Origin: Polyrhizophydium stewartii
Lineage: Eukaryota; Chytridiomycota; Chytridiomycetes; Rhizophydiales
Assembly: GCA_027604665.1 (NCBI GenBank)
Contig: JADGIZ010000558.1
Span: 1 to 11,846, forward strand
Length of the DNA: 11,846 nt
Reading direction: 5' to 3'
Shown here: positions 1 to 6,815 of the stretch, one piece after another
Layout of the letters: every line of letters begins with the position of its first letter
How positions within the stretch are numbered: position 1 is the first letter of the stretch
Program-made: the position numbers and the translations under genes
Notes under the pieces: model-generated
What the model saw: only the letters and a program-made list of their open reading frames with translations
The model's database searches: none
What the model was told of the DNA's origin: nothing

Positions 1-65
1 GCCCCCCAAGCACGCCAGGCCAAGATGCTCTTTCCAATCAAGACGCTCATCCATATGCTTCATTG

Positions 66-2816
66 TCAGTGCCGCCGCGTGCCGCTTGCCGCCCCGCTGC
101 GCGCATACAGCTCGTACAGCCGCACGTCGGACTCGCTGTCGCCCGGCTCGCCACCATGCACCCCGCCGCCGTACACCCCGCCGCCGTACACGCCATCGGC
201 CGGCGTGTAGTCGGGTCCGTTGCCGGCCCCCGCGTCGTCGTCGTCGCCGCCGCCATAAGCGCGCATGGCTGCTCCTTGCAAGTCGCCCGCGCCCGCGTGC
301 TCCCAGCCGCCCTCGTACACGCCGCCCCTGTGCACGCCGTCCCATCCGTCGTCGCTCGCCGCATCGTGCTCGCTGCTTGCCGCTGCGACCGCCGCCGGCG
401 GCACGATCCAGCACGACAGCGCGTCCCAGCCGACCGCCGCCGCGCCGAGCACCAGCACGCCGCACCCGAGCGCAAGCGCCACCGCAAACGGCACCATCTG
501 CAGCCACAGCGTCTTCTCGTACTCGGCCTGCACCCACGCGAGCTGCTCCGCAAACACCGCCTGCGGCGCCGCCTCCACCGCGCTCGCCACGCTCGTGTTC
601 ATCAGCTTGCTCGTCAGATCCAGCGACATCAGGATCCGCGGCGCGTCCATCGCAAAGTCGCTGGCGTTGGCCCGCGGCAGCTTGACGTACACCCCGCGCT
701 CGAGCGCTCCTTGCACGGCCCGCAGCATCTGCGTGTGGTTGCCCACCACGCACGTCGTGAACCCCGTCACCGCGCTCTGCACCGCAGGCACCGCCTGGAA
801 CACGTTGTGCACCGCATCAGAGAACCCGGCGAACACGCTCTCCAGGCTCGTCTCGGCCGCCCCGAGCGTGTCGTTGACCCACGCCCCGAGCGCCGCGTTC
901 ACAGCCGCCTCCGCCTGGTCGACGCCGTTGTTGACCTGCGTCACGTACGGCCCAACTACCGCGTCCACCGCAACCGCGATCCGCCCGACAATCAAGTCCA
1001 TCGCAACGGCAAGCTCCTTGCCCAGCAGCGGCACAATGTTGCGTCCGACCGCCGCAAAGATCACGAGCTGCAGCCGCACCGCAACAAGACCCGTCGCCCC
1101 AAGCACAAGGCACATCCAGCTGAACGGGTGCGACACGTACGACATGAACCACCGCAGCCGCACCTCGCCCGCCGTCGCGCCGCGTCCGTCGTGCCGCCCG
1201 CGCCAGAGCCGATCGGACATCCATCCAGTCAGCGCGTGCCACAGCGGCGCCTGCGCGCTCTCCGCGAGCTCGTGCAGCGGCTCTGCCACGTCGGCTTGCA
1301 TCCGCGCACGTCGCTGCGTCTCTCGGCCCATGCTCCACGACGCGTCCGTCTTGTCCTTGAACGCCGTGCGCCGCGTCGCGAGCGTGCCGTCCGAGCTTTC
1401 CGCCGAGCCGGTCGCCGCAGCAGCAGCAGCAGCCGCAGCAGCCGCAGCAGCAGCAGCCGCCGCCTGGATCGCCCGCTCCGCGCGCGCAATGTTGACCTCG
1501 CCGACCGCGTGCTCCCAGCGCGTCCACAGCATCTGCGCGACCGTGACGCCCAGGATCGCGAGCGCGAGCAGCAGGCAGCCGTACCACAGCGCCACCGTGG
1601 CCGCCTCGACCACGCGGTCGACCCATCCGACGTTGAGCGCGTCGCCGTAGCAGAAGCGCACCGGCGCCGGCGCCGCGGGCACGGGCATCGCCTCCACCGC
1701 GCCGACCGTGATGTTGCCCAGCTTGGCCGCCACGCTGCCCGCGAGCGCGTCAAACGGGCCCGACAGCGCCGCGGCCACGCGCGCCTCAATGTCGTCCAGC
1801 GTCGGGATGCTGCCGCGCAGGCTCTGCAGCGCCTGCGGCAGCGTCTGCGGCAGCGCCACCGCCCCGAGCTTGCCCGACACCGCGGGCAGGTCGACCGCCG
1901 GCACGTGCGGCCACGACCCGCCGCCAACGCCCGGCAGCGACGGGAACGGGACCTTGTCAATCCCGTCGTTGAACGCCTTGAGCTGCGCATTGATCCCCGC
2001 GAGCCCCGTCGTGAGCGCACCGGCAATGTCCTGCATCTGCGCATTCACAAAGTCCGTGACCTGCTGCGCGTGCGTCGCGACCGTGTCCACCGCCGACGAC
2101 ACGCCCATCGACAGCAGGCACAGCATCACCCGCTGGTACCGGAACAGCACGTACAGAATCAGCTGCTTGACCAGCGTCAGCACGACCGCCGCCACCTGCG
2201 CCGCGTGGTCCACGGCCTCCTGCACCGCCTTGGTCGTCGCGCGGTTGATGGCCTGCGCGGTGAACCGCGGCGACAGCGCCAGCGCGTTCGTCGCCGTCTC
2301 GAGCCCCGTGCACGACTCGACCAGGATCCGCTTGGCCACGTCCGCGTCGCGCGCGAGCCCGTGCGCCAGCAGCCCGAGCATGCACGCCACAAGCAGCAGC
2401 GCGAGCACCATCTGGTTCGCATACGCCCGGCTCTGCTTGGCGCGCCGGCCCAGATACGCCCGCAGCCTTGTCGTCCCACCGGCACGCCGGTCCCGCCCGG
2501 CGCCAAAGCCCGCGTACAGCGTGCTCCAGCGGTGCGCCGGCAGCAGTGGCGGCGGCGGCGGCTGTTGCACCGCCGTTCTCATTGTTGTCATTGTGTCCGA
2601 TCCGTGCTCGGGCAGCTTGCCTGCATAGTACGCCGCCGCGCCCGTGCCGAGCGAGACCTTGCTTGGCCGGCGAGTCCCGGCGGCCGAGTCGCTCATGTCG
2701 GTCCCGCTGCGGCTGCTGCGCGCAATCGTGTCGATGATCCACGAGGTGCGGTCGGTCTGGTTGCGCGGCGAGCCGCCGTGCACCATCGCGGGCTGGGGCG
2801 TGCGCGGGAAGCTCAT
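66..2816 (-). CDS. PRM1: Plasma membrane fusion protein PRM1
   Basis: Prm1 is a fungal multispanning plasma-membrane protein that promotes bilayer fusion between mating cells. The gene is one open frame of 916 codons; the ATG has A at -3. Visible hydrophobic segments lie at about residues 136-155, 208-240, 405-430, 564-591 and 773-797. Four of them give the family topology if 208-240 sits in the first outer loop. The family-like block SCTGLETATNALALSPRF (Cys169) follows the first membrane segment. N-glycosylation sequons (about N368, N648, N692, N717, N740) all fall in predicted outer loops and none in the cytosolic loop at 431-563. In yeast Prm1 forms a disulfide-linked dimer; Cys169 and about Cys689 are candidate equivalents (inference). 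Oddities are a 17-residue alanine run at about 452-468, long disordered ends, a DDDD cluster and GVYGG repeats in the tail; it is clearly longer than yeast Prm1 (661 residues). I saw no canonical pheromone element upstream. Confidence 0.9.
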   Translation of the reverse strand: MSFPRTPQPAMVHGGSPRNQTDRTSWIIDTIARSSRSGTDMSDSAAGTRRPSKVSLGTGAAAYYAGKLPEHGSDTMTTMRTAVQQPPPPPLLPAHRWSTLYAGFGAGRDRRAGGTTRLRAYLGRRAKQSRAYANQMVLALLLVACMLGLLAHGLARDADVAKRILVESCTGLETATNALALSPRFTAQAINRATTKAVQEAVDHAAQVAAVVLTLVKQLILYVLFRYQRVMLCLLSMGVSSAVDTVATHAQQVTDFVNAQMQDIAGALTTGLAGINAQLKAFNDGIDKVPFPSLPGVGGGSWPHVPAVDLPAVSGKLGAVALPQTLPQALQSLRGSIPTLDDIEARVAAALSGPFDALAGSVAAKLGNITVGAVEAMPVPAAPAPVRFCYGDALNVGWVDRVVEAATVALWYGCLLLALAILGVTVAQMLWTRWEHAVGEVNIARAERAIQAAAAAAAAAAAAAAAAATGSAESSDGTLATRRTAFKDKTDASWSMGRETQRRARMQADVAEPLHELAESAQAPLWHALTGWMSDRLWRGRHDGRGATAGEVRLRWFMSYVSHPFSWMCLVLGATGLVAVRLQLVIFAAVGRNIVPLLGKELAVAMDLIVGRIAVAVDAVVGPYVTQVNNGVDQAEAAVNAALGAWVNDTLGAAETSLESVFAGFSDAVHNVFQAVPAVQSAVTGFTTCVVGNHTQMLRAVQGALERGVYVKLPRANASDFAMDAPRILMSLDLTSKLMNTSVASAVEAAPQAVFAEQLAWVQAEYEKTLWLQMVPFAVALALGCGVLVLGAAAVGWDALSCWIVPPAAVAAASSEHDAASDDGWDGVHRGGVYEGGWEHAGAGDLQGAAMRAYGGGDDDDAGAGNGPDYTPADGVYGGGVYGGGVHGGEPGDSESDVRLYELYARSGAASGTRRH
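159..194 (-). repeat. 15-bp in-frame repeat in the PRM1 tail
   Basis: About two and a half copies of a 15-bp unit encode Tyr-Gly-Gly-Gly-Val repeats in the predicted cytosolic C-terminal tail of PRM1. The unit length is a multiple of three, so copy-number change keeps the frame. It lies in a Gly/Asp-rich disordered stretch and has no assigned role. Confidence 0.8.
1413..1463 (-). repeat. Poly-alanine codon run in PRM1
   Basis: Seventeen consecutive alanine codons (GCG and GCT mixed, so not a pure triplet repeat) lie in the predicted cytosolic loop of PRM1. The mixture of synonymous codons suggests an established protein feature rather than a recent slippage expansion. Confidence 0.8.
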
Positions 2817-3111
2817 GATGTGTGTATGTCCATGCTCCAGAGGCGGCGGGCCGTCCTCGTTTTATTACAGGCTCGGCCGCTCAATGTCTGCCATGCTTTG
2901 GACGCCGTGTGTCAGCCACCGTGTCGCAGACTGTGTCGGCGCGCAGGCCTCACCTGCCCACCCCCGGCGGCCGAGGGACTGAGCGGGAGTGGCGCCGTGG
3001 GAGGACCAGGGTCGGTGTCGGCCGCCGGGCCGCATTCCAGGGGGGCACCGCATGCACGAATGGTGGCGGACCACAACAGGCATCGCATCCACATCGCATC
3101 CGCATGCCACC
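2817..3111. other. Intergenic region between the RING gene and PRM1
   Basis: This 295-bp gap separates the stop of the RING gene from the start of PRM1; both genes are on the minus strand, so it must hold the 3' UTR of the first and the promoter and leader of the second. I see no convincing open frame, RNA gene or inverted repeat. The only AT-rich stretch is at 2859-2870. No TGAAACA- or ACAAAGGGA-type pheromone element was noticed. Confidence 0.6.
2859..2870 (-). promoter_or_regulatory. TATA-like or poly(A)-signal-like element
   Basis: On the minus strand this reads CTGTAATAAAAC, about 45-55 nt before the PRM1 ATG. It could be a TATA-type element for PRM1. It also contains AATAAA and lies about 245 nt past the RING stop, so it could equally be that gene's polyadenylation signal. 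The sequence alone does not decide between them. Confidence 0.3.
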
Positions 3112-3935
3112 TCATCCATAGAACGGATCCCACTCCTCCTCCGAGTCGTTGGCCCGCAGCTCAGCGAGCTCGCGCTCCCTGCGCCGCTTCTCGTACTCGG
3201 CGTCGTCGGTCGGGTACTCGCGCCGGCACACGGGGCACGAGTTGTGCAGCTCGAGCCAGGGCAGGATGCACTCGGCGTGGAACAGGTGCGTGCACGGCAG
3301 CCGGTGGATCGTGTCCCGCGCGGGCTCGCACGCCTCGAGGCACACATGGCACGTCGAGTCTGCGCCGATGCCCCACCCGGGGGCCACCGGCAGTCGTCTT
3401 GGTCAGCGCTGCGGCGGCTGACAACGGGCAGTCTCTCGAGAGCGAGAGCGAGAGCGAGGCGCACCCTTGGCGACGGCCGTCACCCGCTCGAGGCCCGCAA
3501 CAAACGCCTTGGACGCCGGCGGCGTGCCCTTGCCGCTGCCACACACCCGGCCGCACTCGCAGCGTCAGCCGCCGACCCCACTGCGCCCCACAGCCGCGCC
3601 CTCGCCACCGGCGCCTACCTCGCATTGGCCTCCTCCATCAGCTGTGTGATGAGGTTGTCCAACACCCGCTGCTCGGCCTCGCCCCCGGCCGCCGCTCCCA
3701 CCCCCGCGGCCGAGGCACCGGCATGCCGCTCGCGCAGCGCAGCGTACATGGACGCCGCGGCCATCATCTGCTGCATCTGCCGCTGCGTCTGCGCGAGGTG
3801 CTCGGCCGCCGTGCGCGACGTGCCCATAAAGTCGGCAATGTCCGGGTTCAGCGCCGACGACGACCCGGCGCCGGACGGCGGCGTGCGGCGGCCGCGCGTT
3901 GGCGCGATGCCGTGCTCGATCATGTATGCGTCCAT
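3112..3935 (-). CDS. RING-H2 E3 ubiquitin ligase (RNF126/RNF181-like C-terminal architecture), three exons
   Basis: A likely E3 ligase that recruits an E2 through its RING. Exons on the minus strand are 3935-3619, 3535-3465 and 3359-3112; introns are 3618-3536 (83 nt) and 3464-3360 (105 nt), both GT-AG with CTGAC branch sites. Phases match and give 211 residues. The N-terminal part (1-105) is polar, with a Gln/Met/Ala-rich helix and a VLDNLITQLMEEANA helix. Exon 2 supplies GTPPASKAFVAGLERV, the PPAS-type linker that precedes the RING in RNF126-like ligases. The RING-H2 is C133-x2-C136-x15-C152-x-H154-x2-H157-x2-C160-x10-C171-x2-C174, with all eight ligands present and Trp164 in the E2-facing helix. 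The tail is charged (EYEKRRRERELAEL) and ends in an acidic/aromatic patch. The N-terminal zinc ribbon of RNF126 is absent. It shares a 111-bp divergent promoter with THOC5. The substrate is unknown. Confidence 0.85.
3438..3459. repeat. Hexamer repeat in intron 2 of the RING gene
   Basis: About three and a half copies of GAGAGC (plus-strand reading) lie just inside the donor side of intron 2. If the intron were retained, this stretch would encode alternating Arg-Ser before an in-frame stop about 20 codons into the intron. Confidence 0.75.
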
Positions 3936-4046
3936 CACTGCAGCGTGTCCGTGTGTGTCCGAGTATATGTGTGTGTGTGTGTGTGTGTGTGTTGGCTGGG
4001 ACAGGCGCCTCGGGTTGGATGTCGCTCTTTCCGCCAAGTCGCCAAA
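3936..4046. promoter_or_regulatory. Divergent promoter between the RING gene and THOC5
   Basis: Only 111 bp separate the two head-to-head start codons, so both core promoters and both leaders must fit here or overlap the genes. The centre is a TG microsatellite flanked by a short TATAT-containing piece at about 3963-3968. A shared nucleosome-free region is the natural reading; this is inferred from spacing, not from a recognised transcription factor site. Confidence 0.7.
3968..3992. repeat. (TG)12 microsatellite
   Basis: An uninterrupted run of twelve TG dinucleotides (AC on the other strand) lies in the middle of the divergent promoter, preceded by degenerate GTGT stretches from about 3946. 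Alternating purine-pyrimidine DNA of this kind can adopt the Z form and varies in length between strains; either could affect both flanking genes. Confidence 0.9.
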
Positions 4047-6565
4047 ATGCCGATCGCGCCGGCGACCACGGCGCCAGCGAGGCCGCTGCCTGCCGAGTAC
4101 CGCGAGTCCGTCGACACCGTGTGCCAGCGCCTGCGCGAGCTGGCCGTGCAGGCCGCGTTGCAGCCCGCGGTGAGGCGGCCGCGCCAGTGTGCGTCTGCGC
4201 TCGCCGCGGAGGCGCTGACTGCGTCCGCGACCCAACGACCTGGACGACCTGAACCGGGACGACCTGAACCGGGACGACCTGTGCGACCTCGGCGGCCGTG
4301 ACGGCGGCCCAGCCCGCACCGCCCGAGGCCGCCGACAGCGACCCCATCGCGCAGCTGCTCCTCGACACAGACAGCGATCTGGGCCTCTCGAGCAGCACGC
4401 TGTTTCTGGAGCTCGAGCAGACGAACCGCGCCCTGACGTCGCACACCAAGCACCTGCGCGACATCAACAGCGAGCGGCGCAAGGCCATGGACGACACGTA
4501 CCTCGCGCTGCAGAACCTCAACTACGAGCGCACGCACTACCGCCGCGAGATCGCCAAGTGCGACGCCCTAGAGACGGTGTTCCAGGACGTGGCCATGCGC
4601 AGCGTCGACGAGCTTGCCGAGCTCGCCGGCGACGACCTGCGCGCGCGCGCGGCCGCCGCCGTGGCACAGGCAGATGCCCACCGGCTCATGCTGTGCAGAC
4701 TCGAGTTTGAGCTCGCCGAGAGGAAGCGGCTGGCGGCGATCTTGGCCAAGCACAAGGAGGACCGCAACGCCCGCGAGAGGCGCAATAAGGCGCTGGCAAA
4801 GGAGCTCGAAGCCATGGACGCCGACATCTCGGGCTTGCTCGAGGTGCGTGCGTGCGTGCGTGCACGATCCCCTTGCTGCTCTCGTGCTCTTGTGAAGGCT
4901 GACGCTTCTCCTCTGTTGGCGCATCAAAGGCCACGCTGCCACTTCAGGAAAAGTACGGCATCACCATCACTCGCCAGCGGGCCAACATCGACAAGGCGCA
5001 GTATCTGCCGCCGCCGCTGTTTGTGCTCTACAAGCACGTTGTCGGCTACATCGAGTCCAACGGTGCGCACGCACGACAGGCAGCGTCGTCTGCAGCGGTA
5101 CGGTGCTGACGTGCGACTCTCCTTTTGCAGAGGCGACGGCCGAGCACCACCGGATCTCGGTCGATGTGGCCGGAGAGGCGTCGGCGGTCGAGATCAAGCC
5201 GCGCTCGTCGGGCGTGGTCTCGGACGAGACGGGCCACGAGTCGCACCACGCGCAGGGTGAAGCGACACTCGAGTCGCTGTACGAGCTGCATCCGCTCTCG
5301 CTCGTCGTCACCATCCCGGGTATGTGCAGATGCGAACAACTCAAGGTCTCGCTCGCCGTTGCAGCTGTACCCTGCTGACGGCGGCCTGGGCACAGATGTT
5401 GCGAGCCTGACGTTCAAGTTTGCGACTGCGCTGGGGCTGGTTGTGGTCGACACGGCCCTGGCGACCCCGATCGAGCACATCCCGCCCACGTTTCTCGCAT
5501 GCGGCCTGCTGCCCGGCGACGACGGGCAAACGTCGCCCAACCAGGCTCACCAGTTCTTGCTGCAAGGGTAAGCACGGAACCTGGAGGAGACATGAGGCTC
5601 GGCCCTCTCCAGCACGCTGTCTGGCATCTGACATGCATCTGGACCGCACGCCAGCCGCTTCGTGTTCGACCACGCCCGGGCAGGCGGCTTTGCGTTCCAG
5701 TGGGCCCAGGCGCTCGCGGGGCTCAACTACCCGCTCTCGAGCGAGCTCAACACGAGCGAGTCGCGGCTGTGGCTGCTGTCCGAGTCGGGCCGGCCCGTGC
5801 GGCCCGTGCTCAAGCACATTTTGGAGCAGCTGGCAGCACGCCACGCCGCGCTGCAGCAGACCAGCGCCGTGCTGTCGGAGCTCGCGGTCGCGGGTGTGCA
5901 GCTGCCCAAGCCCAAGACTGCGGCACAGCATCTGCCGGCGCACAAGATCATTCTCAAGGTGCTGCCTCCGGAACCAGAGCGTGTTGGCATGGACGCGATT
6001 GTCGATATCAAGAGTGGGTCATGGAGGGGGGGGGGATTTCCTCGTGCGGCTGTTGAGGCTCGTGTGGCGGATCCTGTTGAGCGCTGACTCTTGTAATGAT
6101 GCCAGACGTGCGCTTTCTTGTCGATGCGACGTTACCTGCGGCGTACCCCGACATGCGCTGCACGTTCAAGATCACCAAGGAGGGCCGGATTGGAGCGCGG
6201 CCCGAGGAGCCGCGAATGCCATCACACATCGAGGTGATGACCGCCCCCGCCTGCCTCTTTCTCTCCTCTTCTGCTCGACGCCCCCCCCACCCGCCGTTTG
6301 TTGTGTCAAGGCATGCTGACATGACTGCATACCGCCTGCCAAACCCGCGCACATGCACCAACGATGCCAGGCGATCGAGTCGTCGCTCAACGAGATCCCG
6401 CTGCATGTGCTTCTGTCGCACTTTGCGCCGAGCTCGCCGACGCACTTGGTCGTCTATATGCTCGTCAAGCTTGTGTGCGCGCTGGAGATGTATATCGACG
6501 CGCCCAGCGTGGATGCCCCCATGCCGGACTATGCGGGTATCCTTGGCAGCACGAGCACCGACTAA
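4047..6565 (+). CDS. THOC5: THO complex subunit 5 (THOC5/FMIP family), eight exons
   Basis: THOC5 is a subunit of THO/TREX, which packages nascent mRNA and links transcription to export. Exons: 4047-4169, 4313-4843, 4930-5062, 5131-5319, 5396-5567, 5655-6013, 6106-6233 and 6371-6565; phases agree throughout and give 609 residues. The ATG has the favourable context CCAAAATG. Family signatures: YLALQNLNYE at about 104-113, LCRLEFELAERKRLA at about 168-182 and YLPPPLFVLY at about 243-252, each aligned with animal THOC5 blocks known to me. Residues about 70-215 are a long coiled-coil region, matching the THO core. The C-terminal half has the conserved HPLSLVVTIP strand followed, after intron 4, by DVASLTFKF, then WAQALAGLNYP in exon 6. 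All seven introns are GT-AG with a CTGAC branch motif; lengths are 143, 86, 68, 76, 87, 92 and 137 nt. Intron 1 and its short first exon are the least certain part. Confidence 0.92.
4235..4290. repeat. 15-bp tandem repeat in THOC5 intron 1
   Basis: Two full copies (4243-4257 and 4258-4272) of GACGACCTGAACCGG, with partial copies on both sides, sit between the proposed branch site (A at 4218) and the acceptor AG at 4311-4312. One forward frame reads Asp-Asp-Leu-Asn-Arg repeats, but that frame does not join the downstream THOC5 frame. The stretch contains no AG dinucleotide. Confidence 0.8.
4844..4863 (+). repeat. (GTGC)5 repeat at the THOC5 intron 2 donor
   Basis: Five tandem GTGC units begin exactly at the donor, so GTGCGT-type donors recur every 4 nt (4844, 4848, 4852, 4856). 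The first one keeps phase 0 with exon 3; the next two would shift the frame, and 4856 would add four codons in frame. Confidence 0.85.
6025..6036 (+). repeat. Poly-G run in THOC5 intron 6
   Basis: Ten consecutive G (6026-6035) lie shortly after the intron 6 donor. G runs near donors can aid splicing in other organisms. The run is also a place where sequencing length errors are likely, but it is intronic and does not affect the reading frame. Confidence 0.8.
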
Positions 6566-6815
6566 AGTAAACAATCTTGTGTAGGCGACGAGGTTGGACA
6601 CGGTGGCGAGTTGGAAGCAAGAAGCACGCTGCGATGGTTGTGAGGCCTCAATGCCTGTCAGGACTCACATATGCAACAAGCACAGGCGCATCACTTGGGC
6701 TTTACTCATCTCAAAACTCACCCCCGCCGATCGGCAGACTCGAGGCGCAGGAAGCAAAGGGGAAGGTCGGGGTCGGGCGGACAAAGTGGGAAAGATGGAG
6801 AGAGTCGAGCGTCCA
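6566..6815. other. Convergent intergenic region
   Basis: These 250 bp lie between the stop of THOC5 (plus) and the stop of the disordered-protein gene (minus), so they hold both 3' ends. A relatively AT-rich start (TAAAGTAAACAATC at the THOC5 stop) could contribute to 3'-end formation. I saw no canonical AATAAA, coding frame or RNA gene. Confidence 0.55.

Noticed and set aside
265..1650. Plus-strand open frame of 461 codons inside PRM1
   Set aside because: Ser/Thr/Ala-rich antisense shadow of PRM1; the membrane segments and family block are on the minus strand.
2817..3111. Pheromone-response elements upstream of PRM1
   Set aside because: A mating gene would be expected to carry them, but I found no TGAAACA- or ACAAAGGGA-type motif in either orientation. 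A diverged motif cannot be excluded by eye.
3398..3400. AG immediately after the branch site as acceptor of RING intron 2
   Set aside because: It lies only 4-5 nt from the branch adenine and would put the RING out of frame; the acceptor ending at 3360 gives matching phase.
4170..4290. Asp-Asp-Leu-Asn-Arg repeats as translated THOC5 sequence
   Set aside because: That frame does not join the downstream THOC5 frame without an implausible 32-nt intron, and the exon 1 frame stops at 4301. The repeat is better placed in intron 1.
63..4301. Plus-strand open frame of over 1400 codons antisense to PRM1 and the RING gene
   Set aside because: It is Arg/His/Pro-rich with no domain, overlaps two recognised genes in antisense, and crosses their introns and the divergent promoter. 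Stop codons are rare in the mirror frame of GC-rich coding DNA.
4298..5260. Using the GTG at 4298 as the THOC5 start, with an unspliced frame to 5260
   Set aside because: It needs a non-ATG start and reads through introns 2 and 3, losing the YLPPPLFVLY block. The ATG at 4047 with phase-matched splicing explains the family features better.
5320..5364. Acceptor at 5364 (GTTGCAG) for THOC5 intron 4
   Set aside because: It looks like an acceptor, but joining it to the donor at 5320 puts a stop five codons on, and it lies before the CTGAC branch site. The AG at 5394-5395 keeps phase and restores the family strand.
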